A stretch of DNA of 64,000 nucleotides. It comes from an uncultured Alphaproteobacteria bacterium. GTDB lineage: Bacteria > Pseudomonadota > Alphaproteobacteria > Rhizobiales > Beijerinckiaceae. A model generated the notes under the pieces. It was not told where the DNA came from, ran no database searches, and saw only the letters and a program-made list of their open reading frames with translations. The first letter of the stretch is position 1, and each line of letters starts with the position of its first letter. The DNA is taken from NCBI GenBank assembly GCA_937988775.1, contig CALKHP010000060.1, forward strand, positions 62,001 to 126,000, written 5' to 3'. Made by a program: the position numbers and the translations under genes. Of this stretch, positions 1-7,833 are shown piece by piece.

Positions 1-130
1 CCGCGCCACGGCGCATGACCCTGAATTGCCAGTGGCGCCGACGACTGGCCTGCCACTCAAGGCTCATCCGGCAGCGATGAGCGGCGCGGCTGTCGCGCGC
101 CGTCTCCGACAACGGGCTCAGGCAACCTTT

Positions 131-260
131 TAGGCCAACCTGTGGACACAGGCAGCGGGATTGGGTTTCGACGCGAAAGTGCTCCGCCGCATTGCCGGCC
201 TGCGCAAGGAGCAGGAAGAAATCCTCGACCTGTAACTGTCCGCGCTCGGCACGACCGCCC
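131..260 (+). pseudogene. Degenerate DUF2312/GapR-like remnant
   Basis: One plus-strand frame opens after a TAG at 131 and reads GFDAKVLRRIAGLRK followed by EQEEILDL, a TAA at 233-235, and then LSALG. The GapR (DUF2312) chromatin-protein family typically ends with a GFD-K-LR-(I/V)-LRK helix, an E-EE-(I/L)-L-Y-LSALG tail and about six residues (DPAER-like) between them. Here the linker residues are missing and the tail is cut by the stop, so this is read as a decayed copy. The rest of 1-379 holds no gene I can support. The family call rests on remembered family sequence. Confidence 0.4.
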
Positions 261-379
261 GATCCGATTTACGCCGATTGGTTGCCGGGCGGGTGGATAC
301 TGGCTGGCTCGATGCAGCGGCCTGTTTCCATATCGAAGCGCAACCGAGCGGGCAGGGGACAGCGCTCCGTGCACCCGGC

Positions 380-1402
380 TCAGGTCGGCGCCGTGCCGGT
401 GCTGCCGCGCACCACGAGGCGGATCGACAGTTCGCGCTGGTGGATGTGGCGGCGCTGCATCGTCGATAGCATGACGTGATCCGCCGCAAGCCGTCCCATT
501 TCACGGGCCGGAACCTCGAGGGTTGTCAGTTCAGGTGAGGTCAGTTCGGCGATTTCGAGATTGTCGAAGCCGAGGATCGACACCGCATCGGGAACTTTAA
601 GGCCGCTCTCGGTGCAGTATTTCACCGCGCCGGCCGCGAGGATATCGCTGCCGCAGAACACCGCGGTCGGATGCTCCGCGCCGGAGAACAGCGTCTTCAT
701 CGCGGCCGCGCCGGCGCTGATATTATAGACGCCCTCCACGACCGGAACGCTTTCGCGCGCGATGCCGGCCTTTGCCAGTTCGTCCAGGAAGCCGATCACC
801 CGCCCGGCCGCGCGGTCGTTGTCATGCGTGATGCCGGCGATCATCGCGAAACGCCGGTGGCCGAGATCGAGCAGGAAGCGGGCGCCTGTCCGGCCCGCCT
901 TCTCATTGTCGAAGCCGATCGCCGCGCCTGGCCGGTCGGCCGTGAAGGTATAGGTCAGCACATAGGGGATATGGCGCTGGTTGAGCAGCGCGATGGTCTT
1001 CGGATTGTGGCGCGCGCCGACCAGGATCAGCGCCTCCGCGCCGCGCTCGATCAGCAGCCGGACCTGCTCGAACTCGAAGTCGATATCGTACATCGAGGTG
1101 CTGAGGATCAGCGAGACGTGCTTCTCCGATAACCTGGCCTGGAGACTGTCGACCATCGTGGCATAGATCGCGTGATCGAGCGTCGGAATGACCGCTCCGA
1201 CCAGGCGTGTCTGCATCGAACGTAGGGCCCGGGCCGAGCCGTTGGGAACGTAGCCGAGTTCGGCCGCCGCGCGCAGCACCCTTTCCCGGACCTCGACGCC
1301 AACGCTCGGATTGTCGTTCAGCACGCGGGAGACGGTGGCCGGCGAACACGCCGCAAGCCGGGCCACATCAATCAGTTTCGTTCCATCGGCCCGTGTGGTC
1401 AT
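380..1402 (-). CDS. LacI-family transcriptional regulator
   Basis: A 340-residue protein with an N-terminal LacI helix-turn-helix (about residues 9-60, containing LIDVARLAACSPATVSRVLN) and a periplasmic-binding-protein-like sensor domain (LVGAVIPTLDHAIYA onward; ILGFDNLEIAELTSPELTTL near the end). Length is normal for LacI/GalR regulators. The ATG at 1400-1402 is preceded by a GGGAG ribosome site; an upstream in-frame extension to 1597 is unlikely because it would read through the intergenic palindromes. The gene is divergent from the CoA-transferase/ABC operon, so it probably represses that operon and itself in response to a small sugar-like or organic ligand. The ligand cannot be read from sequence. 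Confidence 0.9.
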   Translation of the reverse strand: MTTRADGTKLIDVARLAACSPATVSRVLNDNPSVGVEVRERVLRAAAELGYVPNGSARALRSMQTRLVGAVIPTLDHAIYATMVDSLQARLSEKHVSLILSTSMYDIDFEFEQVRLLIERGAEALILVGARHNPKTIALLNQRHIPYVLTYTFTADRPGAAIGFDNEKAGRTGARFLLDLGHRRFAMIAGITHDNDRAAGRVIGFLDELAKAGIARESVPVVEGVYNISAGAAAMKTLFSGAEHPTAVFCGSDILAAGAVKYCTESGLKVPDAVSILGFDNLEIAELTSPELTTLEVPAREMGRLAADHVMLSTMQRRHIHQRELSIRLVVRGSTGTAPT

Positions 1403-1419
1403 CCGGTACGATCTCCCTC

Positions 1420-1465
1420 GTTTCAGAAAGCGAAACAGACACGGTCTATCCATTTCACGATGAAA
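1420..1465. promoter_or_regulatory. Two candidate LacI operators between divergent genes
   Basis: Just upstream of the LacI start are two short inverted repeats: GTTTC-N7-GAAAC at 1420-1436 and TTTCA-CGA-TGAAA at 1453-1465. Both share the half-site TTTC/GAAA and lie 33 bases apart on the same face of the helix. LacI-family regulators usually bind short palindromes beside their own gene, so these are plausible operators; this is inference. Confidence 0.45.
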
Positions 1466-1546
1466 CACAAGCTGGAATAAGGGATAGCATTGACATGAAT
1501 TGCCGGAGCCGCAATAATTTTCACATATCAAGAAAACGATTTCTGA

Positions 1547-1570
1547 TGGCGCCGGCCATGATCGGCGCCA
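1547..1570. promoter_or_regulatory. Inverted repeat abutting the CoA-transferase ribosome site
   Basis: TGGCGCCG (1547-1554) and CGGCGCCA (1563-1570) form a perfect 8-bp inverted repeat with an 8-base loop. It ends directly before the AGGAGG ribosome site (about 1571-1575) of the gene starting at 1581. It could be an operator or an mRNA hairpin that modulates translation. Confidence 0.35.
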
Positions 1571-1580
1571 GGAGGGCGGC

Positions 1581-2798
1581 ATGCTGCTCAAGGGCATAAA
1601 GGTCGTGAGCTTCTGTCATTTCCTGCAGGGGCCTGCGGGCGCGCAGTATCTCGCGGATATGGGCGCGGACGTCATCAAGGTCGAGCCGCCGGGCGGCGCC
1701 CATGAGCGGCACTGGTCGGGCGCCGGGGTCTATGTCGAGGGTGTCAGCGGCTTCTTCCTGTGCGCCAACCGCAACAAGCGCTCGATCGCCATCGACCTCA
1801 AGAGCCCGGAAGGCAAGGAGGTCGCCAGCCGGCTGATCGCCGCCGCCGACGTCGTCATGGAGAATTTCAGGCCGGGCGTATTTGCCCGGCTCGGCTTCGA
1901 CCAGGCGACGCTGGACCGGCTCAACCCGAAGCTGATCTTCGCCTCGGCGAGCGGCTTCGGCTCGAGCGGGCCGATGGTGAAGAAGCCCGGCCAGGACATC
2001 CTGATCCAGGCTCATTCCGGTCTGATCGGCGCCACCGGCAATCCGGCCTACGCCCCGACGCCGGCCGGCTTCGCCGTCGTCGACCAGCATGGCGGCGCGC
2101 TGCTCGCCATGGGCATCCTGGCAGCCCTCGTGCGCCGCCTGCGCGAGGATAAGGGCACCCGCGTCGAGGCCAGCCTGCTCAATGCCGGCATCGATCTGCA
2201 AGGCGAGGCGCTGACCAATTTCTTCGCTGGCGGTTTCGGGCGCGAGGTGTTCAGCCGGGAAAAAAATCTGGCGACCTGGTTCCATGAAGCGCCCTATGGC
2301 GTCTACCCGGTCAGCGATGGCCATGTCGTGATCTCGCTATGCGAGACCGAGGTCCTCGCCGATGCGCTCGACAGCGCGGCGATGCGCGATGCCGTCACGC
2401 TCGACCGCTACAAGGACCGCGACGAATATGCCCGCCGGCTCAGCGCGGCGACGGCTGGTTTCAGCATGGCCGAACTGGGCGAGCGTTTCGACGCGCGCGG
2501 CATCTGGTGGTCGCCGATCAAATATTACGACGACCTGCTCGCCGACCCGCAACTCACCCATGCCGAGGTGTTCCGCAAGATCACCATACGCGGGCGGACC
2601 ATCCATCTCGTCAACCATCCGAACCGCTACGACGGCCAGGTGCCCGATGTGAGGGTGCTGGCGCTCGAGATCGGCGAGCATAGCCGCGAGATCCTGCACG
2701 AACTCGGCTACACGGCCGACGAGATCGCGCGGCTGATCCGCTCCGAGGCGGTCGCCGCCTCCCGCGACGAACAGGGTGAGGCGGTCGCCGCCTCCTGA
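1581..2798 (+). CDS. Type III (CaiB/BaiF) CoA-transferase family protein
   Basis: A 405-residue member of the family III CoA-transferases, which move CoA between organic acids. The N-terminal family signature is present (LKGIKVVSFCHFLQGPAGAQ, GADVIKVEPPGG, NRNKRSIAIDLK, ENFRPGV), as is the GxSSGP(M) region near residue 130. The position that normally holds the catalytic Asp (V-D-V-S-L-L-D) reads V-E-A-S-L-L-N, giving Asn201, so canonical aspartyl-CoA chemistry is doubtful. The C-terminus carries a duplicated EAVAAS segment. The start is ATG 1581 with an AGGAGG site. It heads an operon with an amino-acid ABC importer and an enoyl-CoA hydratase, suggesting activation and beta-oxidation-like breakdown of an imported acid. 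Confidence 0.9.
   Translation: MLLKGIKVVSFCHFLQGPAGAQYLADMGADVIKVEPPGGAHERHWSGAGVYVEGVSGFFLCANRNKRSIAIDLKSPEGKEVASRLIAAADVVMENFRPGVFARLGFDQATLDRLNPKLIFASASGFGSSGPMVKKPGQDILIQAHSGLIGATGNPAYAPTPAGFAVVDQHGGALLAMGILAALVRRLREDKGTRVEASLLNAGIDLQGEALTNFFAGGFGREVFSREKNLATWFHEAPYGVYPVSDGHVVISLCETEVLADALDSAAMRDAVTLDRYKDRDEYARRLSAATAGFSMAELGERFDARGIWWSPIKYYDDLLADPQLTHAEVFRKITIRGRTIHLVNHPNRYDGQVPDVRVLALEIGEHSREILHELGYTADEIARLIRSEAVAASRDEQGEAVAAS
2745..2795 (+). repeat. Direct repeat of an 18-bp palindromic unit
   Basis: GAGGCGGTCGCCGCCTCC occurs at 2745-2762 and again at 2778-2795, 33 bases apart. Within each copy GAGGCGG and CCGCCTC form a 7-bp hairpin around TCG. The duplication is in frame and encodes the last residues of the CoA-transferase (EAVAAS twice); the stop follows directly. 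Confidence 0.75.
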
Positions 2799-2886
2799 AC
2801 CATCCAGCGTGCTTCAGCCAGCTTGCAGTCTGCCGGCAGCAAGTGGGGCGCAGTCGATAGGCCGGCGCTAGAGAGGAAAGTTCGGC

Positions 2887-3681
2887 ATGAAAAAGCTAGC
2901 ATCCATGCTTTGTATGGGCGCCATCGGCCTGATACTGGGGCTCGGTGCCCCGGCTGAGGCACAGTCGATCAACGAGATCGTCGCGCGCGGCACGGTGCGC
3001 ATCGGCGTCAATAGCGGCGCGCCGCCGTTCAGCATCGTCGACCCTCAGGGCAATACCGTCGGCTACGATGTCGACACCGCCAACCTGTTCGCGAAGTACC
3101 TGGGCGTCAAAGCCGAGATCATTCCCTACACCACCGCCGCGCGCATCCCGGCGCTGGAAGCGAGCAAGGTTGATTTCGTCGTCGCCACGCTGTCGCCGAC
3201 GCCGGCCCGCGCCAAGGTCGTGATGTTCACCATGCCCTACAGCACCTTCCAGCTCGTCGTGCTGGCGCCCAAGGACAGCGCGATCAAGACCGCGGCCGAT
3301 CTTGCCGGCAAGAAGGTCGGCGTCTCGCGCGGCACGCCGCAGGAAGTCGCCCTGACCGGCGTCGCGCCGAAGGACGCGGTCATCACGCGCTTCGACGACG
3401 ATTCCACCACCATGCAGTCGCTCGTCTCGGGGCAGGTCGGCGCCATTGCCATTCCGGAGACCGTGTTCAGCGAGTTGCTGAAGGCGCGCCCGGGCCTGGC
3501 CTTCGAGCCGAAATTCGCACTGTTCAACCAGTTCATGTCGATCGCCGTGCGCAAGGACGCCTATGAGTTGCGCCAGTGGTTGAACACGACGCTGTCCTTC
3601 ATCAAGACAAGCGGCGAACTTGACGCGATCTCCAAGAAGTGGACCGGCAAGCCGCTCCCGGCCACCATGCCGGTCTTCTGA
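2887..3681 (+). CDS. Polar amino-acid ABC transporter substrate-binding protein
   Basis: A 264-residue family 3 extracellular solute-binding protein. It has a signal peptide (MKKLASMLCMG, hydrophobic core, cleavage near PAEAQ-S) followed by the typical start of the mature domain (INEIVARGTVRIGVNSGAPPFS) and the GYDVDTANLFAKYLG motif. Such proteins capture polar amino acids or related molecules in the periplasm and deliver them to a two-permease importer. The permeases and ATPase follow immediately, making a complete HisJ/GlnH-type system. The start ATG 2887 has a GAGAGGAAAG site. The ligand is not determinable; the neighbouring CoA-transferase and enoyl-CoA hydratase hint at an organic or amino acid that is later degraded as a CoA thioester. 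Confidence 0.92.
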   Translation: MKKLASMLCMGAIGLILGLGAPAEAQSINEIVARGTVRIGVNSGAPPFSIVDPQGNTVGYDVDTANLFAKYLGVKAEIIPYTTAARIPALEASKVDFVVATLSPTPARAKVVMFTMPYSTFQLVVLAPKDSAIKTAADLAGKKVGVSRGTPQEVALTGVAPKDAVITRFDDDSTTMQSLVSGQVGAIAIPETVFSELLKARPGLAFEPKFALFNQFMSIAVRKDAYELRQWLNTTLSFIKTSGELDAISKKWTGKPLPATMPVF

Positions 3682-3703
3682 TCACGCGAACAGCAACACG
3701 CAG

Positions 3704-3737
3704 CGCCCGCCCGGCAGTCCAGGCTGCCCGGACGGGC
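3704..3737 (+). promoter_or_regulatory. Intercistronic stem-loop after the binding-protein gene
   Basis: CGCCCGCCCGGCAG and CTGCCCGGACGGGCG form an imperfect GC-rich hairpin with a TCCAGG loop and no U-tract. Stem-loops after binding-protein genes commonly stabilise the upstream message or lower downstream expression, which fits the high binding-protein to permease ratio. Function is inferred. Confidence 0.5.
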
Positions 3738-3757
3738 GAGCGGTCGGGAGCCTATCG

Positions 3758-4459
3758 ATGTTCGGATTGCACTTCGGGCCGGTCTTCGCGAGATCCGACG
3801 CGCTGGTCTACGGATTCTGGCTGACCCTTCAGCTCTCCGCCAGCGCCATCGTGCTGGGATCGCTCGTCGGACTGAGCGCCGCGGCGGTCCGCAACATGGG
3901 GCCGCGCCCGCTGCGCTGGCTCGTGCAGACCTATGTCGAGATCATCAGGAACACGCCGTTCCTGGTCCAGCTTTACATCATCTTTTTCGGGCTGCCCTCG
4001 CTCGGCTTCAAGATCAACGCCATCGAAGCCGGCATCCTCGCCATGACGATCAATCTTGGCGCCTATTCCACGGAAATCTTCCGGGCCGGCATCGAATCCG
4101 TGCACCGGTCGCAGATCGAGGCCGGGCAGGCACTGGCGCTGACGCGCCTGCAGGTCTTCCGGCATATCGTACTGGTGCCGGCGGTTGCCCGCGTCTGGCC
4201 CTCGCTGGTCAGCCAGTTCATCCTGATCATGCTGACCTCGAGCGTGTGCTCGTTCATCTCGGTCGAGGAACTGAGCGGCGCCTCCTACACCATCCAGTCG
4301 GAGACCTTCCAGAGCTTCGAGGTCTATATCGTCGCCGGGCTCGTCTATCTCGCCCTCGCGCTGGTGCTGAAAATGGCCTTTGCGGCGCTCGGCATGCGGC
4401 TGTTCTCGCGCCGGCGCATCAAGCCGATCGCCCTCCATCTCCCGGAGATGCAGCCATGA
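3758..4459 (+). CDS. Polar amino-acid ABC transporter permease (first)
   Basis: A 233-residue inner-membrane permease of the HisM/GlnP type with several hydrophobic segments (FWLTLQLSASAIVLGSLVG; FLVQLYIIFFGLPSLGF) and the EAA loop that contacts the ATPase (EAGQALALTRLQVFRHIVLVP). The ATG at 3758 fits the usual length; an upstream extension would run into the intercistronic hairpin. The stop overlaps the next start (ATGA at 4456-4459), so the two permeases are translationally coupled. It forms the channel together with the following permease. Confidence 0.9.
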   Translation: MFGLHFGPVFARSDALVYGFWLTLQLSASAIVLGSLVGLSAAAVRNMGPRPLRWLVQTYVEIIRNTPFLVQLYIIFFGLPSLGFKINAIEAGILAMTINLGAYSTEIFRAGIESVHRSQIEAGQALALTRLQVFRHIVLVPAVARVWPSLVSQFILIMLTSSVCSFISVEELSGASYTIQSETFQSFEVYIVAGLVYLALALVLKMAFAALGMRLFSRRRIKPIALHLPEMQP

Positions 4460-5112
4460 TCCGCAACTTCGGCCCGAGCGAAATCCTGTTCCTGATCGAA
4501 TCGGCGCGCTGGACCCTGCTGCTGACCTTTCTCGCCGCTGCGTTCGGGGCCTGCGGCGGGCTGGCGGTCGCGCTGGCGCGCGTGGCGCAGACCAGGGCGA
4601 TCCGCAATTTCGCGACCGGCTATATCGCCGTCGTGCAGGGCATTCCGGTGCTGATCCTGCTGTTCCTGTCCTATTACGGCCTGTCGCGCGCCGGCTTCAA
4701 CCTGCCGCCGATCGTCGCCGCCTCGATCTCGCTCGCCATCTATGCAAGCGGCTATCTCGGCGACATCTGGCAAGGCGCGATCCAGTCGGTGCCGGTGCAG
4801 CAATGGGAGGCTTCCGCCTCGCTGGCACTGACGCGGCCGCAGCAATACCGCACCGTGATCCTGCCGCAGGCGGTTAGGATCGCCCTGCCGCCGACGGTCG
4901 GCTTTCTGGTGCAACTGGTGAAGAACACCTCGATCGTCTCGATCGTCAGCGTGGTCGAGCTGGCGCGCGCCGGGCAGCTCGTCAACAACGCCACCTTCCA
5001 GCCCTTCCCGGTCTTCATCACGGTGGCGGCGATCTATTTCGTGATCTGCTTCCCCCTGTCCTTGGCCAGCCGCAGTTTGGAGATGAAGTTCAATGCCTAT
5101 CGTGGTGGTTGA
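4456..5112 (+). CDS. Polar amino-acid ABC transporter permease (second)
   Basis: A 218-residue permease of the HisQ/GlnP family with the motif set NFATGYIAVVQGIPVLILLFLSYYG in the membrane core and an EAA loop (EASASLALTRPQQYRTVILPQ). The ATG at 4456 overlaps the upstream stop by four bases. Its 3' end overlaps the ATPase gene by 20 bases. The gene order (binding protein, two permeases, ATPase) makes a complete importer. Confidence 0.9.
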   Translation: MIRNFGPSEILFLIESARWTLLLTFLAAAFGACGGLAVALARVAQTRAIRNFATGYIAVVQGIPVLILLFLSYYGLSRAGFNLPPIVAASISLAIYASGYLGDIWQGAIQSVPVQQWEASASLALTRPQQYRTVILPQAVRIALPPTVGFLVQLVKNTSIVSIVSVVELARAGQLVNNATFQPFPVFITVAAIYFVICFPLSLASRSLEMKFNAYRGG

Positions 5113-5824
5113 CAACCTGCGGAAGAGTTTCGGGCCGCTCGAGGTGCTCAAGGGCGTCTCGCTCACCGTCGAGCGCGGCCAGGTCGTCGCGCTGCTCGGG
5201 CGCTCGGGTTCGGGCAAGAGCACGCTGCTGCGCTGCCTGAACGGGCTCGAGACCATCGATAGCGGCCGCATCGAGATCGCCGGGCACAAGATGGACTATG
5301 CGCCGCGCCCGTTGCGCGAGTTGCGCAAGGATGTCGGCATCGTCTTCCAGAGCTTCAACCTGTTCCCGCATCTCACGGCGGCCGAGAACGTCATGCTGGC
5401 GCCGCGCCTGGCGATGAAGATCGCCCGGCCGGCGGCCCGTCAGCTCGCCGAGGAGATGCTGGCCAAGGTCGGGCTCGCCGACAAGCTCGATGCCCATCCC
5501 GACCAGCTTTCGGGCGGCCAGCAGCAGCGCGTGGCGATCGCCCGCTCGCTCGCCATGCAGCCCAAGGTGATGCTGTTTGACGAAGTGACCTCGGCGCTCG
5601 ATCCCGAACTGACCGGCGAGGTGCTCAACGTGATGGCGGCGCTCGCCGCCGACGGCATGACCATGCTGCTCGTCACCCACGAAATGGGTTTTGCGCGCAA
5701 CGTCGCCACGACCTCAGTGTTCATGCATGGCGGGCTGATCCACGAATCCGGGCCGCCGGCGACAATGTTCGCCGCGCCCCGCACCCCGGAATTCCAGCAA
5801 TTCATCGGACAGAGCCTGAAATGA
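5093..5824 (+). CDS. Polar amino-acid ABC transporter ATP-binding protein
   Basis: A 243-residue GlnQ/HisP-type ATPase. Walker A is GRSGSGKST (residues 36-44), the Q-loop is in VFQSFNLFPHLT, the ABC signature is LSGGQQQRV, Walker B is VMLFDEVTSALDP, and the switch His lies in LLVTHEMGFAR. Length and motifs are normal, so it should be active. It overlaps the upstream permease by 20 bases, and its stop overlaps the enoyl-CoA hydratase start (ATGA at 5821), tying transport and catabolic genes into one transcript. Confidence 0.94.
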   Translation: MPIVVVDNLRKSFGPLEVLKGVSLTVERGQVVALLGRSGSGKSTLLRCLNGLETIDSGRIEIAGHKMDYAPRPLRELRKDVGIVFQSFNLFPHLTAAENVMLAPRLAMKIARPAARQLAEEMLAKVGLADKLDAHPDQLSGGQQQRVAIARSLAMQPKVMLFDEVTSALDPELTGEVLNVMAALAADGMTMLLVTHEMGFARNVATTSVFMHGGLIHESGPPATMFAAPRTPEFQQFIGQSLK

Positions 5825-6621
5825 CCGCAGCCGACGGCAATCCCACCGGCGATACCCTCGTGCTTGCTGCGCGCCCTGCGGCGGGCGTGCTTCTCCTCAC
5901 GCTCAACCGGCCAGAGAAGCTCAACGCGCTCTCGAAGCAGCTCCTGTCGCAGTTGGCCGACCATCTTCGCCAGGCTGAGGTCGACGGCGCTGTCGGCTGC
6001 GTCGTGCTGACGGGCGCGGGTCGCGCGTTCGCCGCCGGCGCCGATATCTCCGACATGCTGGTGCGCGGAGCCGCCTCCTATGCCGATCCCGAGCGGTTGG
6101 AGAACTGGCGCCGTATCGAAGCGTTCGCCAAGCCGATCATCGCCGCCGTCAACGGCTATGCGCTCGGTGGCGGCCTCGAACTGGCGCTGCTGTGCGACAT
6201 CATCCTTGCGAGCGAGGCGGCACGCTTCGGCACGCCCGAGATCAAGATCGGCTCGTTTCCCGGCGATGGCGGTACGCAGCGCCTGCCCCGCCTCGTCGGG
6301 CGCTCCTTCGCCATGCAGATGGTGCTGACCGGCGAAATGGTTGGTGCGGACCTCGCCGAGCGCAAGGGGTTGGTCAGCGAGGTCGCGGCGCCGGATCGGC
6401 TGCTGCCGCGCGCCTTGGAAATCGCCGGCCAGATCGCCGCGAAATCCGTCGCCATCACGCCTTATGCCAAGCGCGCCGTCCGGGCCGCCGATGAGTGCGG
6501 CCTTGCGGAGGGGCTGGCGCTCGAGCACCGGCTGACGCTCGAAGCCTTTGCCAAGGATGACCGGATCGAGGGGCTGCGCGCTTTTGCCGAGAAGCGCGAG
6601 CCGGTCTTCAGGGGGTGCTAG
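5821..6621 (+). CDS. Enoyl-CoA hydratase/isomerase family protein
   Basis: A 266-residue crotonase-fold enzyme. The oxyanion-hole motif is GRAFAAGADISDM and the second signature is ALGGGLELALLCDI followed by FGTPEIKIGSFPGDGGTQRL. Both acidic residues used by classical enoyl-CoA hydratases are present at Glu120 and Glu140, so hydration of a 2-enoyl-CoA is likely. It is translationally coupled to the importer ATPase upstream. With the CoA-transferase at the operon head it suggests CoA activation of the substrate followed by hydration of a double bond. Confidence 0.92.
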   Translation: MTAADGNPTGDTLVLAARPAAGVLLLTLNRPEKLNALSKQLLSQLADHLRQAEVDGAVGCVVLTGAGRAFAAGADISDMLVRGAASYADPERLENWRRIEAFAKPIIAAVNGYALGGGLELALLCDIILASEAARFGTPEIKIGSFPGDGGTQRLPRLVGRSFAMQMVLTGEMVGADLAERKGLVSEVAAPDRLLPRALEIAGQIAAKSVAITPYAKRAVRAADECGLAEGLALEHRLTLEAFAKDDRIEGLRAFAEKREPVFRGC

Positions 6622-6735
6622 CGAGACAGCCAGCCCTCGCTCCGCTTTTTCCACACAGCCGCCCGGCCCCGCGACGAGAAGCGGCACCGGACAATGCCGG
6701 GCAACCACCAACGTGACCAATTCTGGAGGATCTGT

Positions 6736-7833
6736 ATGACCATCGACAAGAGCGCCGCCCCCTGGCTCGACGAGGCGATTGCCAAGGCGATCGCGCGCAC
6801 GCGGGGCATCGCGCGGGAGGTCGCCGATTTTCCGCATATCACCGAGAAGCGCCGATGGGTCGAGACCAGGGATGGCGTGTGGACCGGCGGCTTCTGGGCC
6901 GGGTTGCTCTGGCTCGCCCATGAGCACGATCAGGATGCCGAAAGCCGCGAAAGGGCGGTTCATTACACCGAGCGTCTGCTGCCGCGCGCCAGCGACACCC
7001 ACAACCATGATCTCGGCTTCATGTTCGTGCCGAGCGCCGTCAAGGGCTGGCAGCTGACCGGCGAGTCACGCTATCGCGACGCAGCGATAGCCGCCGCAGG
7101 CGCGCTCGCCGGCCAGTATGACCGGACCTATCGCTCGATTCCGGGCTGGGGCTTTTTCGGCGGCGAGGACTGGACCGGCAGCGTGCTGATCGACACGCTG
7201 ATGAACATGCCGCTGCTGGTCTGGGCGGTGGATCAGGGCGCCGACAAGCGGCTGATGGAGGTTGTGCGCGACCATACCGCGACGACGCTGGCCCATCATG
7301 TCCGCGACAACGGCTCGGTGTTCCACGTCTTCAAGTTCGATCCGGCAAGCGGCGCACCGCTGCACGGCGACACCTATCAGGGCTACGGCCCCGACACCGC
7401 CTGGTCGCGCGGCCAAGCGTGGGCGATCACCTCGCTTGCCATCCTGAGCGCCATGACCGGCGACAAGACCTATCTCGCGGCGAGCGAGAGGACCGCAGCC
7501 TATTTTGCCGGGCAGCTTCCCGCTGACGATGTGCCGCCGTGGGATTTCGATGCGCCCGGCGCGCATGAGCCGAAGGACGCCTCGGCCGGGGCCGCCGCCG
7601 CCTATGGTTTCCTCAAGCTGCACGGCATTACCGGTGAGGAACGTTATCTGGCGCTTGCCACCCGTCTGCTGCGTGCGCTCGCCGCCACATGCGGCAACGG
7701 CTCTGATAGCGGCGGCCTGCTGCTGCATGCCACCGCCGACCTGCCGCATGGCCACGGCATCGACGAGTCGACGATGTATGGCGACTACTACTACCTCAAA
7801 GCGCTGATTGCGCTGCGCCGCCATGGCGCCTGA
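6736..7833 (+). CDS. Glycoside hydrolase family 88-like (unsaturated glucuronyl hydrolase type)
   Basis: A 365-residue alpha/alpha-barrel protein resembling GH88 unsaturated glucuronyl hydrolases and the related GH105 rhamnogalacturonyl hydrolases. The two aspartates expected at the active site appear in NHDLGFMFVPS (Asp92) and LIDTLMNMPLL (Asp153), and the family pattern DTAWSRGQAWAITSL and MYGDYYYLKAL is clear. GH88 enzymes hydrate the 4,5-double bond of unsaturated uronic acids released by polysaccharide lyases. No signal peptide is seen, so it acts in the cytoplasm. The start ATG 6736 follows a GGAGGA site. A glycan-type enzyme beside an amino-acid importer is unusual. Confidence 0.88.
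   Translation: MTIDKSAAPWLDEAIAKAIARTRGIAREVADFPHITEKRRWVETRDGVWTGGFWAGLLWLAHEHDQDAESRERAVHYTERLLPRASDTHNHDLGFMFVPSAVKGWQLTGESRYRDAAIAAAGALAGQYDRTYRSIPGWGFFGGEDWTGSVLIDTLMNMPLLVWAVDQGADKRLMEVVRDHTATTLAHHVRDNGSVFHVFKFDPASGAPLHGDTYQGYGPDTAWSRGQAWAITSLAILSAMTGDKTYLAASERTAAYFAGQLPADDVPPWDFDAPGAHEPKDASAGAAAAYGFLKLHGITGEERYLALATRLLRALAATCGNGSDSGGLLLHATADLPHGHGIDESTMYGDYYYLKALIALRRHGA

Noticed and set aside
903..1349. Long open frames overlapping the LacI gene and other GC-rich genes
   Set aside because: They are out-of-frame shadows with repetitive Arg/Ala/Pro composition and no family similarity.
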